Source: Nitrospinaceae bacterium (GTDB lineage: Bacteria; Nitrospinota; Nitrospinia; Nitrospinales; Nitrospinaceae). From it: a DNA stretch of 64,000 nucleotides. The DNA lies in contig JANQEK010000036.1 in assembly GCA_028278405.1 (NCBI GenBank), positions 35,485 through 99,484 of the forward strand, read 5' to 3'. The translations under genes and the position numbers were made by a program. Under the pieces are notes generated by a model, which searched no databases, was not told where the DNA came from, and saw only the letters and a list, made by a program, of their open reading frames with translations. Below, one piece after another: positions 8,635 through 17,904 of this stretch. Position 1 is the stretch's first letter. Each line of letters opens with the position of its first letter.

Positions 8635-9996
8635 ATGCTTCCTGAACAACAAGACATCCTGTGGACTTTCACCACAATTATTTTCACGTTGTTCTCGCTA
8701 TTTGCGTTCATCAATGTGGTTCAGCATTGCCGGGCGCGCGAGGGAACGAATACAGTGTTGTGGGGAACGCTTTTCGGCACAGGACTCATCATCAATCTGT
8801 TGTTGACCAATCACATGTTCGAACTGACCCAGCAACAGCAGTTGGGATTTATTTCCTGGCAGGTGTTGGCGGTATTTTTGATTCTGCTCACTTGGGGCGT
8901 TTTCTTCAAGAGCCAGAATATTGAAGATCAGTCTCCCCCGTTGATCCGAGCGGCATTTTTCTATACCACCATTTCCATCCTTCTCGCCGGTTACACCAAC
9001 TGGCTACCGCAACAAAGAAGTGATCCTCCACCCAAAGCGACTGTGGTCGACGTGTCCGATTTGACCATGGAGAAATACACGGCCATGGGTGAAGAGATTG
9101 TGTTCGGTAAAGAGCGGGTGGCCGGTTCCAAAGCCATCGGTAAAGGCCAGTGTCCTCTCTGTCACACGTTTGATCCTGGTGACAACATTGGTCGTTGTCC
9201 CAACCTGTTCGGGGTTGAGGAGCGCAGTCATACCCGGATCAAGGAAGATCGATATCTGAACGAGCCGATCAAGATCGGTGAAGCCGACGGCGCCACCGGT
9301 ATCATCAAAGGGAAGCCCGACGAGATTCCTGAAGAATACCGCCGGGCGGATGCCAGTGAATTAATCGGTGAAGACTATCTGCGCGAATCGCTGATGTGTC
9401 CCTCCTGTTACGTGGTTAAGGGATACGGTAAAGCGGGCGACACCAAGAGCCCGATGCCTGTGATCAGCAAACCGCCGATCAGTTTAGCCAAGTTTGAATT
9501 GAATGCGGTTCTCGCCTGGCTCCAAGCTAAGGATACCCCGGGTGAATTTGAGAAGGTCACCATTCCCCTTCCGGGACCTGAAGATGTTGCCGGTGGTGGA
9601 GATGGGGGTGACGGTGGTGGCGACGACGATGGAGACGGTCCCGTCTTTGTGGTCGGTACCGAAACACCGCAGGAAATGATCAACAAATTGGGTTGTCCGC
9701 TGTGTCATACCATCCCTGGTGTTGAAGGGGCGGTAGGCGAATTAGGACCCAAACTGCACGAGAAGATCAACGCTCCGAAACGGATCAAGGATTCGAGATA
9801 CAAAGGCAAAGCCAAAACGGGGCGCGAATATGTCAAGGAGTCCATCCTGAATCCCAACGCTTACATCGTGTTCAACGAAGAAGCCGGGGAACCATATCCG
9901 GAAGGCGTAATGCCGCAGGACTTCGCCAACAAATTATCCGTCAATGCGCTTGAGAAATTGGTGGATTTTATTAGTAACACCCAGCCGGAAGGCTAA
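8635..9996 (+). CDS. Membrane-anchored dihaem cytochrome c
   Basis: This protein of 453 residues has four N-terminal membrane segments (about residues 9-30, 41-60, 73-91, 105-124) and two periplasmic cytochrome-c-like domains, each with one haem site: CPLCH at 173-177 and CPLCH at 354-358. A Gly/Asp-only linker at about residues 321-335 joins them. Each domain ends in a similar Y-(L/V)-(R/K)-E-S segment, so the halves look duplicated; in the first, this segment contains CPSCY, a haem-like site without the histidine. The strong site GAGGAGAGAAGG precedes the ATG. Inferred role: electron transfer between the CydA-like subunit and the other operon cytochromes. The family has no name I can give. 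Confidence 0.8.
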   Translation: MLPEQQDILWTFTTIIFTLFSLFAFINVVQHCRAREGTNTVLWGTLFGTGLIINLLLTNHMFELTQQQQLGFISWQVLAVFLILLTWGVFFKSQNIEDQSPPLIRAAFFYTTISILLAGYTNWLPQQRSDPPPKATVVDVSDLTMEKYTAMGEEIVFGKERVAGSKAIGKGQCPLCHTFDPGDNIGRCPNLFGVEERSHTRIKEDRYLNEPIKIGEADGATGIIKGKPDEIPEEYRRADASELIGEDYLRESLMCPSCYVVKGYGKAGDTKSPMPVISKPPISLAKFELNAVLAWLQAKDTPGEFEKVTIPLPGPEDVAGGGDGGDGGGDDDGDGPVFVVGTETPQEMINKLGCPLCHTIPGVEGAVGELGPKLHEKINAPKRIKDSRYKGKAKTGREYVKESILNPNAYIVFNEEAGEPYPEGVMPQDFANKLSVNALEKLVDFISNTQPEG

Positions 9997-10015
9997 CCCA
10001 GGAGGGATTTAAGGG

Positions 10016-11029
10016 ATGAACAATGTAGTGAAAGGGATAATTTTATATGTGGTCGGTTGGGCCGCTTTCCACTATGGTTTGTTTCCACTCATGACGCCCA
10101 AGGAACCAACCTGGATAGTCAACCGCTACGTTTATTTTCTACTGTTTGTGTTTTACTGTATCGGTTTCAACATCGTATTGAAGTTGAAACCCCCCATCGC
10201 TTTGAACGGACTGGCAGTTTGGCTGCTGGGTCTGTACTTCTACAAAGCGGTCTTGTATCCGCCGATTCCGTGGACCCTGCTCATCACCTACATGATGCTG
10301 TGGACCATCGGTACCTTCCTGTATATTTCGCAGGATCCGAAGACATTCGCGGAATTCCGGAGCCCTATTGTTAAAACAGTTATTGGGGAATACAAGATTG
10401 CCCGGGTTATTGTTTTTATTTCCATGCCTTTGCTGGTAGCTGCGGCAACTTACAAGTCTCTTCAGCCCAGTTTCCAGGAACCGGTTGAGTTGCGTACCGT
10501 TCATCCGGCGCCGCCAGCAACGACCAAGGTGCATGGTAAGAGTTACACTCTGGAAGGCTTGCAGAATCCTTTCCGCGTCGATGAGCAGGATAATTATGTA
10601 GATGGCGGACCCGGAGGTAGCGCTCTTCCGATCGAAGGAAAATTTCCTTTCTTGGATGCCGACAAGCATGAGTACATGAAATCGATCACCGAGGGCGGAA
10701 CCATTTTCTTCGAGAATTGTCATTACTGTCACGGCGACCAGTTGAACGGCCTGGGAATGTTCTCCCACGTGTTCAACCCGACACCGGCTAACTTTATCGA
10801 CCCGGGAACAATCGCCATGTTGCGTGAATCGTTCCTGTTCTGGCGGGTCTCCAAGGGTGGTCCTGGATTGCCCAATGAATCGACTCCGTGGTCCTCGGCG
10901 ATGCCGCCTTGGGAAGAACATCTGAAAACGGAGGAAATCTGGAAGGTCATCCTGTTTGAGTACTGGTATACCGGATGGCATCCGCGAACCTTCGACGAAG
11001 AGTCCTCTGCCGCAGGCGGTGAGGAATAA
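10016..11029 (+). CDS. Membrane-bound monohaem cytochrome c
   Basis: A protein of 337 residues with about five hydrophobic segments in the first 150 residues, then a periplasmic domain with one class-I-like haem site, CHYCH at residues 235-239, followed by GDQLNGLG. AMPPWEEHL near the C-terminus could supply the distal methionine. The site AGGAGGG lies upstream of the ATG, 19 bases after the preceding gene. It sits between the dihaem cytochrome and the dihaem/EB_dh protein, so it is probably a structural subunit of the same respiratory complex. I recognise the fold from the haem motif, not a named family. Confidence 0.8.
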   Translation: MNNVVKGIILYVVGWAAFHYGLFPLMTPKEPTWIVNRYVYFLLFVFYCIGFNIVLKLKPPIALNGLAVWLLGLYFYKAVLYPPIPWTLLITYMMLWTIGTFLYISQDPKTFAEFRSPIVKTVIGEYKIARVIVFISMPLLVAAATYKSLQPSFQEPVELRTVHPAPPATTKVHGKSYTLEGLQNPFRVDEQDNYVDGGPGGSALPIEGKFPFLDADKHEYMKSITEGGTIFFENCHYCHGDQLNGLGMFSHVFNPTPANFIDPGTIAMLRESFLFWRVSKGGPGLPNESTPWSSAMPPWEEHLKTEEIWKVILFEYWYTGWHPRTFDEESSAAGGEE

Positions 11030-11080
11030 CCAATGAATTCAAACATTTCATTTATGAAATATTTAAATAAAGAGGGAGCT

Positions 11081-12802
11081 ATGCTTACGGAGTCTAGAAA
11101 AATGGTAAGGCACTTCTTGGTTGGGCTGGCAGTCATGTTGATGATAGGTCTGCCGTCCGCTCTACTGGCGCAAGAGGCACAACCACCGGATCCGATTCAG
11201 AAAGACAAACTGGAGCTCGGTAAACGGGTTTATTTTAAGCGTTGTGTCTGGTGTCATGGGGTTGAAGGCGGCGGTGATGGACCATCGGCCGACCGGCTGT
11301 TTACCCGCCCCAGAAACTTTATTCAGGGAACTTTTAAGATCCGGTGGACGGACTCAGGTGAACTGCCCTTGGACAAGAACCTGATTGATACGGTCAAGAA
11401 CGGTTTGCCGGGATCTGCCATGCCGCCTTGGGGTGAAGTCCTCAGTGAGGAAGAAGTGGTTTCTGTAGTCCAGTTCGTTAAATCCTTGGTTCAGGACCGG
11501 GATTTTGCGGATGAGGATGAAGAAGTCGTTCCTCAGGACTTTGGTAAGAATCCCTGGGGAACGACCGGGCCTTATCATCTGGGCGTTCCGCAGGAAGCCA
11601 TTGACCAGGGTAAAGAGGTTTTCCTGAAGAATAAGTGTTTTGAGTGTCACGGCGGAGAGGGCCGGGGAGATGGTAACCCGACGATGAAAGACGATTGGGG
11701 ATTTGCGATTTTCGCGGCAGACTGGCAACAGTGCTGGAACTTCCGCGGTAGTCGACGGAATCATTTCGATCCTTTCAATGTCGTTCGAACGATCTCTACC
11801 GGTTTGAACGGAACTCCTATGCCGAACTTCAAGGATAAGATCACCATTGAAGACCGGTGGAAACTGGCGGCTTTCGTTAATTCTTTGTGTCCCAGGAAGA
11901 GAATCGATAAATTGACCAATAAGCCGATTCCGGATTTTCTTATTCAGTCGAAATATACGGAAGGTCCCGTTTCGACCGATATGAATGATCCGATGTGGCA
12001 GGCTCCAGATGACGACCCGGCGATCAAGGCGCGTCCTGCTGAGTATGCAGGTAAGGAAGGTCAGAAGTGGCATTATGTGGCCATGGCCGGTCAGATTACC
12101 CGGGGTGAGCGGAATTTCAAACCCAAAGTTGACAACCTGTGGGTCATGTCCAACTGGTCGGAAGAAGAGCAGGCGGTTTACTATCTGGTTGAATTCCACA
12201 ACCGCTTTCTTTCGGTAGATCCAGCTTTTCAGGATGGCGTTGCCATGCAGTGGCCGGGTCAGTTGGAAGATCTGTTCGGTGCGGAAAAACCATACTTTAT
12301 TTACGGCGATTCCAAGAAGCCTGTTGATGTCTGGAAAGCCAACTTCATGGTCAAGAGTTACAAGGACACCAATGCCCCCAATCCCAATGGATACGATCTT
12401 GATGTATCTGTTCAGGAGTTGGTGGGTAAGGGTTTTGACGCCATTGAAGAAAAAGGGACTCCTGGTGGCGTTGAGGTTGTGGCTTCCAAATACCATCAGG
12501 GTCGTGTAAAAATCATGTTCAAACGTTCTCTGAAAACTGATAATCCGGATAAAACGGATGTTCAGATTCCGACTAAGACCTTTGTGCCGGTTTCTTTCCT
12601 GCAATGGTCGGGTTGGGATAAGGAGCACGATGAGCATATGGCGATTTCCACCTGGTATTACACCATTCTGGTTCCGCCGGATCCCGCATCCATGTACTAC
12701 ATGCCGCCGATTCTGGCCGTGTCCTTTTTCGGATTCCAGATGTGGTTGGTATGGATGACCAAGCGGACTCGCAAGATGGCCGCGGAAGGTAAAGTCAAGT
12801 AA
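11081..12802 (+). CDS. Dihaem cytochrome c with C-terminal EB_dh-type haem-b domain and membrane anchor
   Basis: A secreted protein of about 573 residues. After a signal peptide (MVRHFLVGLAVMLMIGLPSA, cleavage near LLA-QEA), two cytochrome c domains carry CVWCH and CFECH, each with a following AMPPWG- or PMPNF-type methionine segment. The C-terminal half resembles the EB_dh haem-b domain found in gamma subunits of type II DMSO-reductase-family enzymes (ethylbenzene dehydrogenase and nitrite oxidoreductase relatives). A final hydrophobic segment (PPILAVSFFGFQMWLVW) anchors it. I chose the ATG at 11081 because AGAGGGAG precedes it and the signal peptide then has normal length; an ATG at 11033 is possible. 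As the last gene before the terminator it could feed electrons into the complex. Confidence 0.8.
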   Translation: MLTESRKMVRHFLVGLAVMLMIGLPSALLAQEAQPPDPIQKDKLELGKRVYFKRCVWCHGVEGGGDGPSADRLFTRPRNFIQGTFKIRWTDSGELPLDKNLIDTVKNGLPGSAMPPWGEVLSEEEVVSVVQFVKSLVQDRDFADEDEEVVPQDFGKNPWGTTGPYHLGVPQEAIDQGKEVFLKNKCFECHGGEGRGDGNPTMKDDWGFAIFAADWQQCWNFRGSRRNHFDPFNVVRTISTGLNGTPMPNFKDKITIEDRWKLAAFVNSLCPRKRIDKLTNKPIPDFLIQSKYTEGPVSTDMNDPMWQAPDDDPAIKARPAEYAGKEGQKWHYVAMAGQITRGERNFKPKVDNLWVMSNWSEEEQAVYYLVEFHNRFLSVDPAFQDGVAMQWPGQLEDLFGAEKPYFIYGDSKKPVDVWKANFMVKSYKDTNAPNPNGYDLDVSVQELVGKGFDAIEEKGTPGGVEVVASKYHQGRVKIMFKRSLKTDNPDKTDVQIPTKTFVPVSFLQWSGWDKEHDEHMAISTWYYTILVPPDPASMYYMPPILAVSFFGFQMWLVWMTKRTRKMAAEGKVK

Positions 12803-12834
12803 TCCTTCCAGTCATCGTTTAAGAAAGCATACTA

Positions 12835-12870
12835 AAAGGCCCGTCCATTTGGACGGGCCTTTTTTTATTT
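12835..12870 (+). terminator. Intrinsic terminator of the respiratory operon
   Basis: A perfect 12-bp stem (aaaggcccgtcc / ggacgggccttt) with a four-base loop is followed by a T-run. It lies 33 bases after the last cytochrome gene. Confidence 0.95.
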
Positions 12871-12914
12871 GACTGAGTAGTATTTTTTAAAAAATAAAAG
12901 GGTGGGGTTGGTGA

Positions 12915-13136
12915 TCAGCTGGCGATCTGTTCCAGATCCATGTTGCCTTCGATGATTTCCCGCAGAGCGAGTTCGTAAAACGTTTTGGGATTATCGTATT
13001 CATTTTCGCCCACTTCGATGCAGGGCAGAGCCCCTTTTTCCAGCTGATGAATCCGTTGGGACACCAGGATACACAACAAATATCGGCTTTTGATCACATC
13101 CAAAGCCAGTTTTTCCAGTTCCAGTAATTCCTGCAT
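12915..13136 (-). CDS. rpoZ: RNA polymerase omega subunit
   Basis: This 73-residue protein matches the omega subunit, which helps beta-prime fold and assemble into RNA polymerase. The SRYLLCILVSQRIHQLEKG stretch corresponds to the conserved helix that reads S-R-(F/Y)-x-L-V-x-x-x-x-R-x-x-Q-L in the family, and KTFYELALREI-x-E-G matches the conserved second helix. CAAGGAG precedes the ATG at a good distance. It is downstream of and on the same strand as the threonine aldolase gene, with 83 bases between them. It is not beside gmk or spoT as in many proteobacteria. Confidence 0.85.
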   Translation of the reverse strand: MQELLELEKLALDVIKSRYLLCILVSQRIHQLEKGALPCIEVGENEYDNPKTFYELALREIIEGNMDLEQIAS

Positions 13137-13219
13137 TGATGCTCCTTGAATAAGAGGAATGTTCTACCTGTGCATTCTAATCTTTAGGGAGAGGCCTGTC
13201 AAATCTTCAGTTGCTTTGA

Positions 13220-14257
13220 TTATTGTTTTAGGACCGATTCCGCAATTTGAAGCGCCGACTCCGTGTGCTTGCGGTTGACCATCCGGTTCAAAACCGCGCG
13301 GAACACTCCGCCTTCCATCAACAGTAGTTTGACCCCCTTCGAATCCATTTGGTTCAAAAACTCTTCGGGAGTTACGGTGGGGTGATCCAGTTTGAAAAAG
13401 AGGATGTTGGTTGGGTTTTTTTCAGGGTCGATAGCCACACCGGGGAGTTTTTTCAACCCCAGCGCCAGAGTCCGGGCATTCTGGTGGTCTTCGGCGAGTC
13501 GATCCACCAGGGTTTCAAGAGCTACGATCCCGGCAGCGGCCAGGTGACCGGCCTGCCGCATGCCGCCTCCCACCATTTTCCGCCATTTACGGGCTCTTTC
13601 TACCCAGTCCCGGGTTCCGCAGATAATGGAACCCACGGGCGCGGAAAGGCCCTTTGAAAGGCTGAACATGAGCGAGTCTGCCTGACGGGTTAGCTCCCTG
13701 ACATCAATGGATAAGGCGGTAGAAGCGTTAAAAATACGTGCTCCGTCTACGTGGACCTTTAACCCGTGTTTATGAGCTAATTTGGCCACTGAATCCATAT
13801 ATTGGGGAGTCAGGGGGGATCCAAAGCAATAATTCTGGGTATTCTCCAGGCAAATCAGGCGGGTTGGAGGATAATGCAGGTCGCTGTGCCGGATGGCATT
13901 CTCCAGAGCATCCAGGGGCAGGGTGCCGTCGTCCATATTCGGGATCGTATGAGGATGGATACCGCCCAGCGCGGACATTCCGCCCACTTCATTGAGGAAG
14001 ATATGGCTGCGGTCGCCCAGGATAATCTCATCACCCCGACCGCAGTGAGTCAACAGACTCACCAGATTGCCCATGGTCCCGCTCGGGAGAAACAAAGCTG
14101 CCTCCATGCCCAGTTTTTCGGCGGCTAAATCCTGGAGCTGATGGATGGTCGGGTCTTCATTAAAAACGTCGTCCCCCACCTCAGCTTTAGCCATGGCTTC
14201 ACGCATGTCCTCCGTCGGTTGGGTCATGGTGTCGCTTCTCAAGTCAATGATCTGCAT
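13220..14257 (-). CDS. ltaE: Low-specificity L-threonine aldolase
   Basis: A PLP-dependent cytoplasmic enzyme that splits L-threonine or L-allo-threonine into glycine and acetaldehyde. Counted from MQIIDLRSDT, the protein has 345 residues, the normal size; the Schiff-base lysine is K202 in FSLSKGLSAPVGS, and the cofactor aspartate is in VHVDGARIFNA. I chose the ATG at 14257 because the conserved DLRSDT motif begins there and CTGGAG precedes it; the frame stays open upstream but that part is not conserved. It overlaps the upstream membrane-protein gene by 14 bases, which suggests coupled translation. Confidence 0.92.
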   Translation of the reverse strand: MQIIDLRSDTMTQPTEDMREAMAKAEVGDDVFNEDPTIHQLQDLAAEKLGMEAALFLPSGTMGNLVSLLTHCGRGDEIILGDRSHIFLNEVGGMSALGGIHPHTIPNMDDGTLPLDALENAIRHSDLHYPPTRLICLENTQNYCFGSPLTPQYMDSVAKLAHKHGLKVHVDGARIFNASTALSIDVRELTRQADSLMFSLSKGLSAPVGSIICGTRDWVERARKWRKMVGGGMRQAGHLAAAGIVALETLVDRLAEDHQNARTLALGLKKLPGVAIDPEKNPTNILFFKLDHPTVTPEEFLNQMDSKGVKLLLMEGGVFRAVLNRMVNRKHTESALQIAESVLKQ

Positions 14258-14672
14258 TCGAATCTCCAGGAGAGGTTGAGGAACGTTCCAACCGGGATCG
14301 CTTGATCCGGTAGTACACCAGGGATGTGAAAAATACCGGAGCAACGAATCCCGCCAAAAGAACGGTGCGGGCTGTTGCCGCCGGGAAATCCATATCGATT
14401 AAGGTATCCAGTTCCTGAGTGATGCAAAGTACGAGGGCGACTGTAGTAATCAAAACATACCCCAGTTTTTTGGATCCCGGCTTTCCAGAAAAAACAATCG
14501 CGCGGGCGACAAAGTTCAGGCCCAGAAACAGCAAGCCATTCAAAAGCATGAGGTAAACCATCTGATTTTGAGCCGGATTCAGCAACGCGATTTCCTGATC
14601 GAGTGACGATGCGGGTATTGTAGCGGTTCCAGATGCGGGAATAAAGAGGTTTGGGGATTTGGGGAAGGTCAC
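14244..14672 (-). CDS. Small membrane protein, unknown function
   Basis: I do not recognise this protein. It has up to 142 residues with three to four hydrophobic segments (MLLNGLLFLGLNFVARAIV, LGYVLITTVALVLCI, TVLLAGFVAPVFFTSLVYY) and a basic tail. The first possible start is a GTG at 14672 that lies against the poly-T of the upstream terminator and has no ribosome site; an ATG at 14561 (residue 38), just before the first hydrophobic segment, may be the real one. The end overlaps the threonine aldolase start by 14 bases. Confidence 0.5.
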   Translation of the reverse strand: MTFPKSPNLFIPASGTATIPASSLDQEIALLNPAQNQMVYLMLLNGLLFLGLNFVARAIVFSGKPGSKKLGYVLITTVALVLCITQELDTLIDMDFPAATARTVLLAGFVAPVFFTSLVYYRIKRSRLERSSTSPGDSNADH

Positions 14673-14674
14673 AC

Positions 14675-14716
14675 GAAAAAAACGGGGAAACCCTGACGTG
14701 AATCAGGATTTCCCCG
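14675..14716 (-). terminator. Intrinsic terminator of the glnK-amtB-porin unit
   Basis: On the minus strand a stem cggggaaatcctga / tcagggtttccccg with a six-base loop (one mismatched pair) is followed by TTTTTT. It lies 27 bases after the porin stop and closes that transcription unit. Confidence 0.85.
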
Positions 14717-14742
14717 GATGCCTGTCTGGTTGATTCAGGCGG

Positions 14743-15975
14743 TTAAAAGTGGATCAAGGTATTGAATGCAACCGTGTCCTGGTGACCGGTACCGGTGCCT
14801 CTGCTGTTTTCAAAGATTCCAAGACTGGATTCGTCGTGACGGTACTCAAAACGAACCACCATGTTATCCGCGATGCGGAATTCGGGAGTGATCGTCACCT
14901 CCCACAATCGATTATTGGGTGCTCCAAGACGAAAACCATCGATATCGATAAAATGGGCGCCTCGGAAGTTTAGTGAAAACCATTTGTTGAAATCGTAGCG
15001 CACGATTCCGGCAAATCCACCCCATTTAGCTGTACCTCCATTGCTAGGATGAGCGTTTTCTTCAGCGCCATAATCCGCGTTTAATTGTAAAGACAGTTGG
15101 TTTGTCAATGCCAGGTCCACAACGATATCGAAAATATTTCTCCAGTTGTTGTTGTTGCTTACTATGGGGTTGCCGGCAAGTCCTCTGTCGGTTCCCTGAT
15201 TGCCACCGACCCAGTTGAACAGAATGCCGATCTGGTCGGTGGGGCTATAAGCGATCTGTGTGCCCAATACTTTGTCAGTGTTGTTGTCACTGACTCCAGC
15301 TTCTTCCCAGTTATTGGCGAGCATGATCATCGCAGTCAACTTGTCGGTAAACTCGTAGGTCGCGCGAATACCGGTGTGGTTAAAGGGAATTCCCCATCCA
15401 AATACGAAAGTACGGGAAAAGTTCATGTTCCAACCGTCGTAGCCGTCGAACACTTCGGCGCCGACGTGGGTGATGAATTTACCGACATCCAGTTGGAGAC
15501 CGTTACCGATGGGTGCTTTCCAGGAAACGTATCCTTGCTGGAGATCGAAATCGTCGTCAGGCGTTGTCGGGCTTGTTGGAAATTCGCTTCCCGAGCCTGT
15601 AGCAGAGCTTCGTGCCCGTTGCGCACCTTCCGGCAGACTGAAGCCGAAGGTCAGGTCGAAGCGGAACCCGATGTCGCCGATGTCCGGAGTTTCCTTCAGG
15701 AACACCAGCTCGGTGTTGTCCAGTTTGAAGCTGTTGTCATCCTGGTCGAAAATACGGGCACAGCCACCCAAGGGAGCAATACCGCAGTTCGTTTGAGATA
15801 AAGGTTTATTGAAATTGAAACTGTACGAGGATGACACGAATCCGTGTATCTCCATATCCTCAAAAAACTTAAAGACATTTTTCCCTGCCAAGGCCTGGCC
15901 GGGTATCAGCAGGATCAATCCAAATACAGCGATCCACCCGAACCGCGAACCAAGAATGTTTGAAAACTGTTTCAT
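14743..15975 (-). CDS. Outer-membrane beta-barrel porin (BBP2/OmpL-like)
   Basis: A protein of 410 residues with a signal peptide (cleavage after GQALA, near residue 31), then alternating hydrophobic strands rich in aromatic residues, ending in phenylalanine (NTLIHF), the normal C-terminus for BAM-inserted barrels. Segments such as IHGFVSSSYSFNF and DLQQGYVSWKAPIGNGLQLDVGK fit the putative beta-barrel porin 2 family. AAGGAGGAGG sits nine bases before the chosen ATG; a start 21 bases upstream is possible. It follows amtB by 53 bases and ends at a terminator, so it is probably cotranscribed with glnK-amtB and may admit ammonium or other small nitrogen solutes; that role is an inference from position. 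Confidence 0.85.
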   Translation of the reverse strand: MKQFSNILGSRFGWIAVFGLILLIPGQALAGKNVFKFFEDMEIHGFVSSSYSFNFNKPLSQTNCGIAPLGGCARIFDQDDNSFKLDNTELVFLKETPDIGDIGFRFDLTFGFSLPEGAQRARSSATGSGSEFPTSPTTPDDDFDLQQGYVSWKAPIGNGLQLDVGKFITHVGAEVFDGYDGWNMNFSRTFVFGWGIPFNHTGIRATYEFTDKLTAMIMLANNWEEAGVSDNNTDKVLGTQIAYSPTDQIGILFNWVGGNQGTDRGLAGNPIVSNNNNWRNIFDIVVDLALTNQLSLQLNADYGAEENAHPSNGGTAKWGGFAGIVRYDFNKWFSLNFRGAHFIDIDGFRLGAPNNRLWEVTITPEFRIADNMVVRFEYRHDESSLGIFENSRGTGTGHQDTVAFNTLIHF

Positions 15976-16028
15976 CGAACCTCCTCCTTTATTCACTTTA
16001 TAAAGTCATCTCATTAAAGATTTGAAAG

Positions 16029-17339
16029 CTACAAGTTATATCCGCGTTCATCGTGCTGGGACAGATCCAATCCTTCGGTTTCAGCATCGTCGGTGACTCG
16101 CAGGCCTACGACTGCGTCCACCCCTTTCAGGATCACAAAGCTGACAATTCCGGAATAGAGCACGGTTGCAGTGACACCGATGAGCTGAACCCATACCTGA
16201 CCGCCGATACTGGTGATTTCATCACCGAAGCCAACTCCGCCCAGTCCCTGAGCGCAAAATATCCCGGTCAGAATGGCGCCAATGATTCCGCCCACGGCGT
16301 GCACGCCGAAAACATCCAGGGAGTCGTCATATCCCATAAGACGTTTGAGTTTTGTGGAAGCGATGAAACAACCCACACCCGCAGCAGCACCGATGGCGAG
16401 GGCTCCCATCGGACCAACGGCACCCGAGGCGGGAGTGATGGCTACCAGGCCCGCGACCGCTCCCGAAGCGATTCCCAGAACACTGGGTTTCCCATGGTCG
16501 ATCCATTCGCTGAACATCCAGCCTAATGCGGCGGCGGCGGTCGCGATCTGGGTGACGGCCATGGCCATTCCGGCAGTACCGTCTGCCGCCAGTTCACTGC
16601 CCGCGTTGAAACCGAACCAGCCGACCCACAACATGGACGCTCCCATCAGGGTGTATCCCAGATTGTGCGGTGGCATGTGTTTTTCAGGGTATCCCTTACG
16701 TTTGCCCAGAACGATGGCGGCGACTAGTCCAGCAATTCCGGCATTGATGTGCACTACGGTTCCTCCTGCAAAATCCAGAATGCCTTTCGATCCGAGCCAT
16801 CCTCCTTCACCCCAGACCCAGTGACATACCGGGGCGTAAACAACGGTAAACCACAGCCCCATAAAGAGTAGGATTGCTGAAAATTTCATGCGCTCCGCAA
16901 ACGCACCGACAATCAGGGCGGGCGTGATGATCGCAAACGTCATTTGAAACGTCATAAAAACGGTTTCAGGAATAGTGCCGCTGAGCGTGTCGACTCCAAC
17001 ACCGCTCAGAAAGGCTTTGGATAATCCGCCCCAAAATGTGCCGGCGCCACCAAAGGCCATGCTGTAACCGTAAATGACCCACAAAACTGTCATGAGGGAA
17101 GTGATCGCAAAGCACTGCATCAGTACCGACAGGACGTTTTTGCTTCGTACCATACCGGCATAAAACAGGGACAAACCGGGGATGGTCATGAAAAGTACCA
17201 AAGCGGTCGCCGTTAACATCCACGCGGTATCGCCCGAATTAAGAACTGGCGCGTCTTCTGCCAGAGCCTGACCGGGAAAGCAAACCGCTAATAAAATTGT
17301 AAAAACGATCCATGCCTGCGACCGAAGTCTCGTCTGCAT
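16029..17339 (-). CDS. amtB: Ammonium transporter (Amt family)
   Basis: An inner-membrane ammonium channel of 436 residues with a signal peptide (cleavage near GQALA, about residue 26) and eleven or so membrane helices. The two pore histidines are visible in GTVVHINAG and FGVHAVGGI, and the conserved aspartate region DFAGG precedes the first. Its C-terminal tail (DLSQHDERGYNL) has the E-x-GY type end bound by P-II. AAGGAG lies upstream of the ATG. It follows glnK by 58 bases in the classical regulator-channel pair, in which GlnK blocks the channel when nitrogen is plentiful. Confidence 0.95.
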   Translation of the reverse strand: MQTRLRSQAWIVFTILLAVCFPGQALAEDAPVLNSGDTAWMLTATALVLFMTIPGLSLFYAGMVRSKNVLSVLMQCFAITSLMTVLWVIYGYSMAFGGAGTFWGGLSKAFLSGVGVDTLSGTIPETVFMTFQMTFAIITPALIVGAFAERMKFSAILLFMGLWFTVVYAPVCHWVWGEGGWLGSKGILDFAGGTVVHINAGIAGLVAAIVLGKRKGYPEKHMPPHNLGYTLMGASMLWVGWFGFNAGSELAADGTAGMAMAVTQIATAAAALGWMFSEWIDHGKPSVLGIASGAVAGLVAITPASGAVGPMGALAIGAAAGVGCFIASTKLKRLMGYDDSLDVFGVHAVGGIIGAILTGIFCAQGLGGVGFGDEITSIGGQVWVQLIGVTATVLYSGIVSFVILKGVDAVVGLRVTDDAETEGLDLSQHDERGYNL

Positions 17340-17397
17340 TTAGTTTTTCTCCTTCCAAAAGTTAAGTGAGGACCACTGAAATTTTTTCATACTTCAG

Positions 17398-17736
<339 letters not shown>

Positions 17737-17863
17737 TCAAGATGACTCCTGATGGTTGGGCCGATTGAACCGTTCATCGGATGGACAGGCCTGATCCAGC
17801 CAATCTAAATGTTGAATTTAAAACTACGGATTCGGATATCTGCTCCGAGGTTTGATAGGGGTA

Positions 17864-17882
17864 ATTCAATCCCTGTGCCAAG
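17864..17882 (-). promoter_or_regulatory. Candidate sigma-54 promoter of glnK-amtB-porin
   Basis: On the minus strand the bases read TTGGCACAGGGATTGAA, against the RpoN consensus TTGGCAC-N5-TTGC. The -24 GG is perfect and the spacing is right, but the -12 element reads TTGA instead of TTGC. The position, about 130 bases upstream of glnK, fits nitrogen-controlled expression. No rpoN gene is visible in the window. Confidence 0.45.
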
Positions 17883-17904
17883 TTGCCAGGGAGGCCTTGC
17901 CAAA

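Noticed and set aside
11354..12637. Open frame of 427 codons on the minus strand within the dihaem/EB_dh gene
   Set aside because: The plus-strand gene has signal peptide, haem sites and terminator; the antisense frame has no ribosome site or recognisable domain.
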